Virus record (IMG/VR): IMGVR_UViG_3300048839_000484
Location: 1 to 47,727 of that record
Strand: one strand, 5' to 3'
Source: a virus
DNA: 47,727 nt
Below are positions 17,436-24,526 of the stretch, one piece after another. The notes below the pieces were generated by a model. The model had not been told where the DNA came from. It worked only from the letters and a program-made list of their open reading frames with translations, and made no database searches. The first letter of the stretch is position 1, and every line of letters starts with the position of its first letter. The position numbers and the translations under genes are program-made.

Positions 17436-18738
17436 CGTCCAACTCCATATCGCGGGCGTCATATCCGGCCCGCCAGTGGCGCACTTGCATCGGCTCGAGC
17501 TTGACCGGGGCGACACCACTTAACCCCTTGTCGCGCGCAAGATACCCCTCGATCCAGAACTTGGACATGGTGGGGTGCTTGGCCTTGGCCTCCTCCTCTG
17601 TCAAATGCGGCGGCTCGGGCTTTTTGTCGCCCGTTCGCCGCAGGAAGGCCGGCACTTCAAGCTGATCGTCCTCTTTCTCGACCCCATCCGCATCGTGTTC
17701 GATCGGCTTGCCGTCGCCATCGACCGGGCCTTGTGCCGGATCGACCCGTTCCTCCCCGGTGCTGATCGACTGGCCGGTGGTCGGCGGGGGTGTTTCATCC
17801 TTCGGGACCGGCGCCGGCTTTGGTTTTGTGGCCTTCGGCTTGTCCGTCTTTGGCGCAGCGCCGCCCGTGGGCGCGCTGGTTTCCTTTTCAGGCCCCGGCG
17901 TAGCCGCCGCGAAGGATTGGAGCGATGCAGGCCCGGCTGTGGCCGCCGTGGTCGCCTGTTCCGGCTGGTCCGGGTCCGGGTATAGCTCCTCTGGCGTGGT
18001 CATGCCGTCATTGAGCGCCTGAATTTGGGCGATCACCCGGGCAATCAGCTTGGCGTCCCAATCCTTGGCCGCGATCCCGTGCGCGCGCTCGACCCGGGCC
18101 AGCGGTATCCCGTAGGTTTCCAGCCGCTCGACCGCCTTGGCGCGGTAGTGTTCCAGCTTTTCGCCCACATGCTGGACGAGGCTGGCCTTGGCCGCTTCCA
18201 GCGCAATGTCGGAGAAGATACCGAGCGAGTTGACGATGCAATTGCGCAGCGCCTTGGAGGCGCCAATCTGAAAGGCAATGTCGCGCTGGCGCTCGGCTTG
18301 CGTCCCCTGCCCCTGCCCCTGTGATTTGCGTTGCTGGAACGGCCGCACATATTCGTAGCCGGTTTCAAAATCGACGAACCGGGCAAAGAGCGTCCAATGT
18401 GAGGGCGTTTCCTCGACCCGGGTGATTTCAGCGGCGCAATTGCCATAGAGCCGGGCCAGATCGTTCGTCATCTTGACGCTTGGCCCCTCGATCGTGGTTT
18501 TGCCGTCCTTCCGCTTCGAGTGCTTGTCGTTGACGTCCCACGAGTAGAACCAGCTATCGCCGGCTGCCGCCGCATATTGCCGGATTTTGGCGATCACCTG
18601 TCCCTCGACCCGCTTGACGGCGACGGCGAGCGCGCCGGCAGGGCGGATCGAGACTTGTTGCGGGAGGCCGGGCGGGATGATGCTGCCTTCATCCTCGATC
18701 CGGCTGGCGAATGCTTCCAGGGCGCGTTCGGTATCCAT
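17416..18738 (-). CDS. Putative single-strand-annealing recombination protein
   Basis: This 440-residue protein begins three bases after the exonuclease stop. The N-terminal 260 residues match a phage family recognised by IEGPS (83-87), YGN (98-100), a DxETG segment (about 123-127), RPFQQR and a final IGASKALRN helix. The C-terminal 180 residues are low-complexity Pro/Ala/Lys with a charged tail. Pairing with a YqaJ/lambda-type exonuclease strongly suggests it is the annealing partner (RecT/Red-beta/Erf-like function). A clear RecT signature is absent, so the fold is unproven. A GQGQGQ run comes from three tandem 6-bp units at about 18304-18321. Confidence 0.55.
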   Translation of the reverse strand: MDTERALEAFASRIEDEGSIIPPGLPQQVSIRPAGALAVAVKRVEGQVIAKIRQYAAAAGDSWFYSWDVNDKHSKRKDGKTTIEGPSVKMTNDLARLYGNCAAEITRVEETPSHWTLFARFVDFETGYEYVRPFQQRKSQGQGQGTQAERQRDIAFQIGASKALRNCIVNSLGIFSDIALEAAKASLVQHVGEKLEHYRAKAVERLETYGIPLARVERAHGIAAKDWDAKLIARVIAQIQALNDGMTTPEELYPDPDQPEQATTAATAGPASLQSFAAATPGPEKETSAPTGGAAPKTDKPKATKPKPAPVPKDETPPPTTGQSISTGEERVDPAQGPVDGDGKPIEHDADGVEKEDDQLEVPAFLRRTGDKKPEPPHLTEEEAKAKHPTMSKFWIEGYLARDKGLSGVAPVKLEPMQVRHWRAGYDARDMELDDAAEGS

Positions 18739-18741
18739 GGC

Positions 18742-19656
18742 CTATTTCTTTCCCTTCGGAATTGAGACTGTGAGCATGTCATAGGACTGTGCCTTGACGA
18801 TGTATTCCTCCTTGTCGACCGGGGTGTTCTTGATCGTGTAGGGTGCGCAGATCACGCGGCTGGCGCCGCCGGTCAACTCGATAATTTCAGCCTTGGCGGC
18901 CTTTTCTTCGGCTTCGGCGGCCTTGCGCGCCGCCGCCGCCTCTGTCTTGCGATCGCACGCGGCGGCCAGCGCCATGTTGCCCGACATATCCACGGGCTCG
19001 AATACCGGCCGGGATTTGTAGAGCTTGGCGATGATTTCGCCGTCCTTTGTGTAATCGGAGCGTGGCCGGCGGCCGGCGGCAATGTCGGTCCAGAATTCCG
19101 CCACCTGCCGGACGCAGCGATCCCAGGCGTCATCGACAATCGGCACCTCGTATTCGTACAGATCGGCCGAGAAGGTATCGAGGACGAGCGCCGCGACCAT
19201 CGCCCCGCCGCAGCCGGCCAGCTTGGCCTCTTGCAAGGCTTGAAGCTGGTAGTGCAGGGGCACCCCGGCCGCCCAATCCTCCTCGAATACCGGCCGCGAG
19301 ACGATCTTGCATTGCAGCACCCACGTCGTTTCCGGGTCCGCTTTCAGATAGGCGTCCGGCGTGGCGCCCATGCGCAGGGCCGGCGCGCGGAAATAGGCGC
19401 CGTTGCCTTTGCCGACCTGCCATGTCGGGTGCTGGTCGCGGATCGCGGACAGAACCGCATCCTCCATCCAGCGCCCACGCCGCATGATGTTCGTTTCCTC
19501 GACCGTCGAAAGCCCGGCCTTGTCGGCATAGACCTGCAGGGCCGAGCGGTACGGATGCACGCCACAGACGGCGCCGACGTCTGACGCCGTGACGTCATTG
19601 CGGCGCAATTCCAGCCAGTGTTCGCGGCTGGCCGGCGTGAAAGACTGGACCTCCAT
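18742..19656 (-). CDS. YqaJ-type (lambda exo-like) exonuclease
   Basis: The protein has 304 residues from ATG 19656, which has an AAGGGGG Shine-Dalgarno seven bases upstream; the in-frame ATG at 19692 lacks one. YqaJ family features are seen in order: REHWLELRRNDVTASD (11-26), GRWMED with E65, GATPDAYL with D101, and LQCK with K117. A Gln (Q115) stands where the family usually has the metal-binding Glu of the E-x-K motif. The enzyme should resect double-stranded ends 5'-3' for the annealing protein encoded just downstream. The C-terminal 90 residues contain an Ala/Glu/Lys helix. Confidence 0.8.
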   Translation of the reverse strand: MEVQSFTPASREHWLELRRNDVTASDVGAVCGVHPYRSALQVYADKAGLSTVEETNIMRRGRWMEDAVLSAIRDQHPTWQVGKGNGAYFRAPALRMGATPDAYLKADPETTWVLQCKIVSRPVFEEDWAAGVPLHYQLQALQEAKLAGCGGAMVAALVLDTFSADLYEYEVPIVDDAWDRCVRQVAEFWTDIAAGRRPRSDYTKDGEIIAKLYKSRPVFEPVDMSGNMALAAACDRKTEAAAARKAAEAEEKAAKAEIIELTGGASRVICAPYTIKNTPVDKEEYIVKAQSYDMLTVSIPKGKK

Positions 19657-19759
19657 TGAGTGCCCCCTTGTGCTGTTGGAAAGGTTTGGCATAGATGCTT
19701 CGCGCTTGTCTCACAAGTGAGACTTGACAGCCAATGGGCAAATCAGATCGGGATTTCAC
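19657..19759. promoter_or_regulatory. Divergent regulatory region with palindromic operator
   Basis: This 103-bp gap lies between the leftward exonuclease and the rightward Cro-like gene. It contains the 16-bp palindrome GTCTCACAAGTGAGAC (19708-19723). On the minus strand, TTGTGA inside the palindrome is followed after 17 bp by TATGCC, a weak leftward promoter. On the plus strand, a consensus -35 TTGACA (19724-19729) abuts the palindrome, although no good -10 follows. The half-sites TCTCA/TGAGA with a 4-bp spacer recur at 22787 and 25749, so this is probably the phage's switch operator. Confidence 0.65.
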
Positions 19760-20065
19760 ATGCGCAAGGTCAACACAGTGGACGAACTGATCGACGCTTT
19801 CGGAGGCCCAAAAGCCTTTGCCAAAGCGGTTTATCCGACGTCGCCGGCCCCGACCGCGCGTGGCGGCACGGTGCGGCTGCGCAAGTGCATACCGTTCCCG
19901 CGATGGGGTGCGACAATTCAGCGCGCCGCCGAGCGGGGCATCGAGGTGACGCACGCGCAGCTTGCCGAATGGCACGCGGCGCAGCGCGGCCGGCAATACC
20001 AGGGGAGGAAACATGGCCCAAAGCGAGCGCAACGGCATCATCCGCAAGGGCGTGCGCAGGATTGA
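19760..20065 (+). CDS. Cro-like helix-turn-helix regulator
   Basis: This 101-residue basic protein is divergent from the exonuclease across the operator region. Residues 1-75 have the layout of small Cro/YdaS-type regulators: ELIDAFGGPKAFAKAV as first helices, then RGGTVRLRKC and a WGATIQRAAERGI helix followed by HAQLAEW. The tail is Arg/Gln/His-rich and overlaps the next gene. It is the best candidate to bind the adjacent GTCTCAC/GTGAGAC palindrome and autoregulate. The start is the ATG at 19760; a longer frame upstream would run into the -35/operator sequence. Confidence 0.6.
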   Translation: MRKVNTVDELIDAFGGPKAFAKAVYPTSPAPTARGGTVRLRKCIPFPRWGATIQRAAERGIEVTHAQLAEWHAAQRGRQYQGRKHGPKRAQRHHPQGRAQD

Positions 20066-20246
20066 ATGGATCGACCGGGAAATCCGCCGGCTGGCCGGCA
20101 ACCGGCGGGCCGAATACCGGCACTTGAAGCAGATCGGCGTGGACCCGGGCGCCCTGCATGACTTGATCCGCGAGCGGCGGGACGGGAAGGAAACCGCCGG
20201 GCGACGGCGCCGGGCGCTATCGGGATTGCGCCGCATCGTCCGATGA
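20013..20246 (+). CDS. Small basic hypothetical protein
   Basis: This 77-residue protein starts at an ATG with a strong AGGGGAGGAA Shine-Dalgarno, inside the 3' end of the Cro-like gene. It is Arg-rich and helical. The arrangement RIEWIDREIRRLAGNR, EYRHLKQIGVD, ALHDLIRERR loosely recalls the DUF2312 layout of the GapR-like protein three genes later, but without clear identity. A DNA-binding role is plausible from charge only. Its stop overlaps the HNH start. Confidence 0.55.
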   Translation: MAQSERNGIIRKGVRRIEWIDREIRRLAGNRRAEYRHLKQIGVDPGALHDLIRERRDGKETAGRRRRALSGLRRIVR

Positions 20247-20701
20247 AGCGCGAGCGGCGCCGCCAGCCGCGCACGATCGAGGAATTGCTGGAGAGCGATC
20301 GGGTATGGGTGACGCCTTGCGGGTGCTGGCTTTGGCTTGGGGGCGACGACGGCTATGGCGATGAATTCGGGCGCGGCGCCTACGGCCGCATCCTGCGGCC
20401 CGGCACCCGGCTGGTCATGCCGGTGCATCGCTATGTGTGGGAGACGTTCCGCGGCCCGATCCCCGCGGGCCACGACCTCGATCATCTGTGCGCAGCATGG
20501 GCGCCCGACCCGCTTGTCATCCGCAAATGTGTCAATCTCGACCACCTCGAGCCCGTGATCCCCAAGCTTAACCAGCAGCGCAAGCTGCTACGCAGGCTTG
20601 GCTATCTGACCGAGGAAATGGACTTTGAGCCCCTGCCGGATCGACCGCATGAGCGGCCGTTGCTGGCGCCGGGCGAAACGGAGGAGGACTGGCGACTATG
20701 A
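20243..20701 (+). CDS. HNH endonuclease
   Basis: This 152-residue protein is coupled by an ATGA overlap. It shows the HNH_3 pattern common in phage homing-type nucleases: GCWLWLGG near residue 28, [24 protein letters not shown], the DHLC motif and [10 protein letters not shown]. It should nick or cut DNA at a specific site using the beta-beta-alpha-metal fold. It may be a free-standing homing nuclease; no interrupted gene was seen next to it. It lies between small early genes and the GapR homologue. Confidence 0.8.
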   Translation: MKRERRRQPRTIEELLESDRVWVTPCGCWLWLGGDDGYGDEFGRGAYGRILRPGTRLVMPVHRYVWETFRGPIPAGHDLDHLCAAWAPDPLVIRKCVNLDHLEPVIPKLNQQRKLLRRLGYLTEEMDFEPLPDRPHERPLLAPGETEEDWRL

Positions 20702-20949
20702 GCGACCAACAGGCTACCCGGTTTGCGAAGGACCAATTGAAGGCGATCGTGGAGCGGGTCGAAAAGCTCGAGGAGGAAAAGAAGGCCATCGCAGACGACA
20801 TCAGGGACGTCTTTGCCGAGGCCAGGGTCAACGGCTACGACGTCAAGGCGCTGCGGCAGGTGATCAAGCTGCGGCGCCTCGACAAGAACGAGCGGCAGGA
20901 GCAGGAGGCGATCCTAGAAACCTACCTCACGGCCTTGGGGATGGCATGA
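20698..20949 (+). CDS. GapR-like (DUF2312) nucleoid-associated protein
   Basis: This 83-residue protein is full length for the family. It shows the DUF2312 core: [50 protein letters not shown], and an EEAILETYL-type end ([14 protein letters not shown] here). Alphaproteobacterial GapR binds overtwisted AT-rich DNA ahead of replication forks and affects topology. Here it is encoded immediately before the replication gene containing the iterons and coupled to it (ATGA), so a role in phage replication or in capturing host nucleoid functions is likely. Confidence 0.85.
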   Translation: MSDQQATRFAKDQLKAIVERVEKLEEEKKAIADDIRDVFAEARVNGYDVKALRQVIKLRRLDKNERQEQEAILETYLTALGMA

Positions 20950-21719
20950 TCGAGGAGCGGGGGTTTATCGCGATCCAGCGCGACCTGTTTGAACACCCGT
21001 TGTTTGCCGGCGATGCTTTCAGCCGGCGCGAGGCGTGGATTTGGCTGGTCGCCGCCGCGGCCTACAAGCCCAAGGGGCGCCGGTTCCGGTTCGGCGCGGT
21101 CAACCTCGAGCGCGGCCAGCTTGCCGTCACGATCCGCGAACTGTGCGACCTCTGGCTTTGGCCGATCGGCGCGGTGCATCGCTATCTTGCGGTTTTGTCG
21201 GCCGAGGCCATGATCGCGCTCGACCATGGAACGCAGACTGGAACGCACATTGGAACGCAACTAAAGCGTAAAGTCACCGTCATAACCATTTGTAATTACG
21301 ACAAATTCCAAGTCACGTCGAAAAACAATCCACAGGACTTGGAACGCAAACTGGAACGCAATGTGGAACACAAAGGGGAAGAAACCCCAATGTTTCCAAT
21401 GCTCGACGGCAACCTAACAAGTAAACCAAAGGAACAAATATCTAGAAAGGAAAAGGATGCCGGGAAGGGGAAGCGGCCTACGGCAGCGCAATCACCCATG
21501 CCGGGCGACGGCTTTGTGAGCGAGCGCCGGAAGCTGCGGTTTTGCCACTACCAAAGCCCAAGCTGGCGCATCTATGCGGCCAATTTCCGCGACGTGCATG
21601 GCGTTGAGCCCATGCCCGTGACCTACGCCGACGGCCGCGGCCGGTGGTTCAAGCTGTACGGCGAGACGGGGAACGCAGCGCACCTCTGGCGCGCGGACCG
21701 GATCGAGGAGGCGGGATGA
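20946..21719 (+). CDS. Replication initiation-like protein (lambda O style)
   Basis: This 257-residue protein is coupled to the GapR-like gene. Residues 1-125 read as a winged-helix replisome-organiser domain: [47 protein letters not shown], and [11 protein letters not shown]. The middle (about 130-190) is polar and linker-like and is encoded by markedly AT-richer DNA. The C-terminal part is a small basic/aromatic domain. Two groups of three 12-bp iterons lie inside the gene (21227-21259 and 21340-21372), as the lambda origin lies inside gene O. It probably binds them and recruits the host helicase. Confidence 0.7.
   Translation: MIEERGFIAIQRDLFEHPLFAGDAFSRREAWIWLVAAAAYKPKGRRFRFGAVNLERGQLAVTIRELCDLWLWPIGAVHRYLAVLSAEAMIALDHGTQTGTHIGTQLKRKVTVITICNYDKFQVTSKNNPQDLERKLERNVEHKGEETPMFPMLDGNLTSKPKEQISRKEKDAGKGKRPTAAQSPMPGDGFVSERRKLRFCHYQSPSWRIYAANFRDVHGVEPMPVTYADGRGRWFKLYGETGNAAHLWRADRIEEAG
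21227..21259 (+). repeat. Iteron group 1 (three 9-bp units, 12-bp period)
   Basis: TGGAACGCA occurs exactly at 21227, 21239 and 21251, spaced by 12 bp (just over one helical turn). This group is read by the host gene as a Gly-Thr-Gln/His repeat. The same DNA unit recurs at 21340 in a different reading frame, so the conservation is at DNA level. Confidence 0.85.
21340..21372 (+). repeat. Iteron group 2 (three units) next to AT-rich DNA; probable origin
   Basis: TGGAACGCA lies at 21340 and 21352, with TGGAACACA (one change) at 21364, again with a 12-bp period. Here the gene reads the units as Leu-Glu-Arg/His, a different frame from group 1. About 80 bp of AT-rich DNA separates the groups, and more AT-rich, A-loaded sequence follows to about 21460. 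The arrangement resembles an iteron origin with an unwinding region. Confidence 0.8.
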
Positions 21720-22729
21720 AACAGCGCGGCGCCTACTATAACGAACACGACCCGAAGGCAGCCGCGTGGCTGCGGGAACTGATACGGTCGGGCTGGATCG
21801 CGCCCGGCGACGTGGACGAGCGCAGCATCGAGGACGTAAAACCGGATGACCTCAAACCCTATATCCAATGCCATTTCTTTGCCGGGATCGGCGTGTGGAG
21901 CTACGCGCTCGGCCGTGCCGGATGGAGCGACGACCGGCCGGTCTGGACCGGATCGTGCCCCTGCCAACCTTTCAGCGCGTCAGGCAAAAGCCTTGGGTTT
22001 GCTGACGAGCGGCACCTGTGGCCCGCTTGGCTTCACCTCGTCCGAGAGTGCCGCCCTGTCCGAATTTTTGGCGAGCAGGTTGCGTCAACGAACGGCCTAC
22101 TCTGGCGCGACCTTGTTCACGCTGACATGGAAGCGGAGGACTACACCGTCGGGTGGCTGGATTTATGCGCTGCGGGCTTCGGCGCCCCGCACATCAGGCA
22201 GCGACTTTGCTTCGTGGGTTTCCCCCGCAGCGCGGGACTGGAAAGATACGCCAGGCATGGCGACCGAGGGGCCAGATGGCCGGACACGGCTCGACCAATT
22301 GCCGCGCCAGGCGCAACTTGCGGGCTGGCCGACGGTGACGGCAACCGACGCAATCAAGCAAGGGAGAATTTCGCCACGGAAGGGAATGATGGGTCTATCG
22401 GAAACCGCGCCGTTGGCACACTGGCCGACCCCCAAGGCATCGAGCGGCAACCAGGACTTTGCGCAAAAGGATCGATCGGAGAAGGGCGGATATTCCCTGC
22501 CGACGGTCGCGCAAATGGTCGGACCAGCCCGCTTGACGGCTTCTGGCGAAATGCGGATTGGCTCCTCTGCCGGGATGGAAAATGGCGGCCAGTTGAGGCC
22601 GGAACATCCCCGCTGGCTCATGGGGCTCCCGCCCGAGTGGGACGACTGCGGGGTTACGGCAATGCAATCGTTGCCGACCAGGCGATCGCGTTCATCGAAG
22701 CGGCCGAAGAATACTTCCTGACCGCCTGA
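21716..22729 (+). CDS. DNA (cytosine-5-)-methyltransferase
   Basis: This 337-residue protein is coupled to the replication gene by an ATGA overlap. C5-methyltransferase motifs in order: I, FAGIG at 55-59; [12 protein letters not shown] with catalytic C83; VI, GEQV at 119-122; [14 protein letters not shown] at 159-168; [13 protein letters not shown] near the C-terminus. Residues about 170-280 form the variable target-recognition region. No partner restriction enzyme was seen, so it is probably an orphan methylase protecting phage DNA or affecting regulation. A second long reading frame covers most of the gene in the +1 frame. Confidence 0.9.
   Translation: MKQRGAYYNEHDPKAAAWLRELIRSGWIAPGDVDERSIEDVKPDDLKPYIQCHFFAGIGVWSYALGRAGWSDDRPVWTGSCPCQPFSASGKSLGFADERHLWPAWLHLVRECRPVRIFGEQVASTNGLLWRDLVHADMEAEDYTVGWLDLCAAGFGAPHIRQRLCFVGFPRSAGLERYARHGDRGARWPDTARPIAAPGATCGLADGDGNRRNQARENFATEGNDGSIGNRAVGTLADPQGIERQPGLCAKGSIGEGRIFPADGRANGRTSPLDGFWRNADWLLCRDGKWRPVEAGTSPLAHGAPARVGRLRGYGNAIVADQAIAFIEAAEEYFLTA
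21846..22721 (+). CDS. Overlapping +1-frame protein inside the methyltransferase gene
   Basis: This 291-codon frame starts at ATG 21846 and lies wholly inside the cytosine methyltransferase gene, shifted by one base. Its translation contains phrases I recall from many phage-encoded proteins found at methylase loci: [75 protein letters not shown] and [14 protein letters not shown]. The recollection is unverified, but such wording is not expected from a random shadow frame. Its function is unknown. The end of the frame lies exactly over methylase motif X, so both products would be constrained together. A weak GAGG-like site precedes the start. Confidence 0.5.
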   Translation: MTSNPISNAISLPGSACGATRSAVPDGATTGRSGPDRAPANLSARQAKALGLLTSGTCGPLGFTSSESAALSEFLASRLRQRTAYSGATLFTLTWKRRTTPSGGWIYALRASAPRTSGSDFASWVSPAARDWKDTPGMATEGPDGRTRLDQLPRQAQLAGWPTVTATDAIKQGRISPRKGMMGLSETAPLAHWPTPKASSGNQDFAQKDRSEKGGYSLPTVAQMVGPARLTASGEMRIGSSAGMENGGQLRPEHPRWLMGLPPEWDDCGVTAMQSLPTRRSRSSKRPKNTS

Positions 22730-22732
22730 CCC

Positions 22733-22800
22733 TGCGACACCCTGCCGCAGTTTGACCCCTTGCATTTGGTATCCGTGCGGATACTGTCTCAATTGTGAGA
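22733..22800 (+). promoter_or_regulatory. Regulatory promoter module A
   Basis: Three elements in order: TGCGACACCCTGCCGCA (22733-22749, an imperfect palindrome), TTGCAT (-35, 22760-22765), a 16-bp spacer, and TACTGT (-10, 22782-22787). The perfect palindrome GTATCC-GTGC-GGATAC (22769-22784) overlies spacer and -10. The operator TCTCAATTGTGAGA (22787-22800) overlies the start region. The same order and spacing recur at 25694-25762. It should drive the small-gene cluster beginning at 22816. Confidence 0.8.
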
Positions 22801-22815
22801 GGCAAGGGAGACAAG

Positions 22816-22962
22816 ATGGAATTGATCCTGAAAGACGGCCCGGTCGAAATCTGGCGGATCGGCGCCGAATTCGCCGTGTACGGCGTGACGGTCGGAGGTG
22901 ACCCGATTTGGTGCCCCTCGATCGGCATGGCGCATGAGGTGGCAGCGCGAGGTGCCGAATGA
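22816..22962 (+). CDS. Small hypothetical protein, first gene after promoter module A
   Basis: This 48-residue acidic protein starts 15 bases after operator TCTCAATTGTGAGA, with an AAGGGAG Shine-Dalgarno. The residue pattern suggests a compact beta fold (IWRIGAEFAVYGVTVGG). No family was recognised. It is the first gene under module A and overlaps the next start (ATGA), so it should be expressed early in that operon. Confidence 0.6.
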   Translation: MELILKDGPVEIWRIGAEFAVYGVTVGGDPIWCPSIGMAHEVAARGAE

Positions 22963-23381
22963 GAACCGTCACCGTCACAATCCCGATCGAGGAGGCCGAG
23001 GGCATCTTGCGCAAGGCCGCCACGGACGCGGCGCGCTACGACGCCATGATCGACCATGTAACCCGCGCCACCTTGAACCCGGACTATTGCGGGCAGCGAT
23101 CTTTCGACGAGGCCCGCGCCGAGTGGCGCCGCCGGCTGGCAAAGGCCAAGGCCACCGTCGAGTGTTTCGGGGTGAGCTTCGAGCCGACCAGCGAGGCCGA
23201 GACAATCGGCACCGGCCACCTGACCAAGCCCGCCGGCACGATCGAGGCGGCCGGGCTGACATTCCGCCGGGTCGAGGCGGACCTGACCAAGCCCCGGCCG
23301 CAATACCGCGGATCGGTTCACCGCGCAGCCTGCGAAGCCGCGGCCGAGCGCGTCATCCTCAAATGGAAGGAGAGCCAATGA
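22959..23381 (+). CDS. Hypothetical protein
   Basis: This 140-residue protein is coupled to the previous gene. It begins with a short beta-like strand (MRTVTVTIPI) followed by charged helices and a possible second beta segment near residues 85-110 (AGTIEAAGLTFRRVEADL). No known motif, signal peptide or membrane segment is present. Confidence 0.6.
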   Translation: MRTVTVTIPIEEAEGILRKAATDAARYDAMIDHVTRATLNPDYCGQRSFDEARAEWRRRLAKAKATVECFGVSFEPTSEAETIGTGHLTKPAGTIEAAGLTFRRVEADLTKPRPQYRGSVHRAACEAAAERVILKWKESQ

Positions 23382-23713
23382 CACCCTACGGAGAACACAC
23401 ACACGAGGAATTCACCATCGCCTTGGAGGCGTTCATCGCGGGCGCGCAGAAGATCAAGGACGACCACCGCGAGCAATTTTTCTCCGACACGCCGCGGGTC
23501 ATGCTCGAGCCCATGCCGGGCGACAAGCGGGTGCGGATTGTCGAGGTGGCGCCAGGGCAGCGGTCCTGCTTCTGTTTCGTCGACATGGCGACCGGCGACG
23601 TCCTGAAATCGGCCGGTTGGGCGAAGCCCGCCAAGCACGCGCGCGGCAACATCTACGCCGAGGACAAGGGGCTTTCCAAAATGGGGCCATACGGCCCGGC
23701 CTACCTGCGATAA
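23378..23713 (+). CDS. Conserved phage hypothetical protein
   Basis: This 111-residue protein has a GGAGAG Shine-Dalgarno and an ATGA overlap. The C-terminal half has a pattern I recognise from uncharacterised phage proteins: SCFCFVDMATGDVLKSAGWAKPAKHARGNIY followed by GPYGPAYLR. Function is unknown. The many aromatic and Gly residues suggest a compact beta domain. Confidence 0.65.
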   Translation: MTPYGEHTHEEFTIALEAFIAGAQKIKDDHREQFFSDTPRVMLEPMPGDKRVRIVEVAPGQRSCFCFVDMATGDVLKSAGWAKPAKHARGNIYAEDKGLSKMGPYGPAYLR

Positions 23714-23724
23714 CCGGAGGACCA

Positions 23725-23919
23725 ATGAGCAAGACGCCAACAGACTTCGAGAATTCCGACGTCACGATCACCATGAAGGGCGCCGAGTGGTTTGCTTTGG
23801 TCGCGAAGGCGGCCGGCAAGAGCCTTTCCCCGCAGGGGCGAGTGATCGCCAATTCCGCCGGCCAAAAGCTGTGCGACCAGCTTTCCGCGGCCAGCAACAA
23901 GATCGGCGCGGGCACATGA
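23725..23919 (+). CDS. Small hypothetical protein
   Basis: This 64-residue protein has a strong CCGGAGG Shine-Dalgarno eleven bases after the previous stop. It is mostly helical (EWFALVAKAAGK, ANSAGQKLCDQL) with no recognisable motif. Confidence 0.6.
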   Translation: MSKTPTDFENSDVTITMKGAEWFALVAKAAGKSLSPQGRVIANSAGQKLCDQLSAASNKIGAGT

Positions 23920-24218
23920 GACTGCGCGCCCGCTACTCGATCGTGAAGATCGAGCGCACCAAACGGAACTGGACCATCATCGCCATCAGCGACGACGGCG
24001 GCAACGCCGGCCACATGAGCGTGACCAACGACGCCGAGGCGGTGGTGGCCGACATGCACCGGCAGCGCCCATTGAGGCCCAACGACCGGATTGTCTATTG
24101 CGACACGGACGGGCGGTGGGATGAATTGCGGCACAGCCATGGCCGCTTCACCGAAATTGCACCAGGCGGCGCCACGCTGGCGCAGGCCATCGAGAGGATC
24201 GAAAGGCAGGGATCATGA
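23916..24218 (+). CDS. Hypothetical protein
   Basis: This 100-residue protein is coupled to the previous gene. Alternating beta strands (ARYSIVKIERTKRNWTIIAISDD) precede a helix and a C-terminal ALAQAIERIE helix, suggesting a small alpha/beta domain. No family was recognised. Confidence 0.6.
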   Translation: MRLRARYSIVKIERTKRNWTIIAISDDGGNAGHMSVTNDAEAVVADMHRQRPLRPNDRIVYCDTDGRWDELRHSHGRFTEIAPGGATLAQAIERIERQGS

Positions 24219-24526
24219 GGTTATTCGGCACGACCATCGACCACATGCGCGACGACTTCCGCCGCGCCGAGGAGCGGGTGCAGCGGGCCCAGGCCACCCT
24301 CGATCGCGCCCGCGAGGTGCTGTCGGCCGAGGTGGCCCGGGCGCGCGGCGTTGTCGTGGGCGACCGGGTAACGGACGCCTATGGCAAGGAACACGACGTC
24401 ACCCGGATCGAGGTGATGGCGCCGGCATCGGATTATCCGTTTGTCATTCTGCACGGGCTCGCGATCGAAAACGGCAGCGCGGCGCAGGAAACTCAAATCC
24501 CCGGACCATGGAGCAAGGTGCAATGA
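24215..24526 (+). CDS. Hypothetical protein with N-terminal coiled coil
   Basis: The protein has 103 residues. Residues 8-45 form an Ala/Arg/Glu-rich helix likely to coil (DDFRRAEERVQRAQATLDRA). Residues 45-95 are beta-like, containing GDRVTDAYGKEHDVTRIEV, which recalls small SH3-like or KOW-like barrels. It is coupled to both neighbours by ATGA overlaps. Function is unknown. Confidence 0.6.
   Translation: MRLFGTTIDHMRDDFRRAEERVQRAQATLDRAREVLSAEVARARGVVVGDRVTDAYGKEHDVTRIEVMAPASDYPFVILHGLAIENGSAAQETQIPGPWSKVQ

Noticed and set aside
18304-18321. Tandem CCCCTG repeat as a regulatory or phase-variable tract
   Set aside because: Only three units, and the unit is six bases, so length changes would not shift the frame. 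It simply encodes a GQGQGQ linker.
19654-19692. Upstream start at 19692 for the exonuclease
   Set aside because: It has no Shine-Dalgarno, whereas ATG 19656 has AAGGGGG at good spacing. The longer start would also lie on the leftward promoter's candidate -10.
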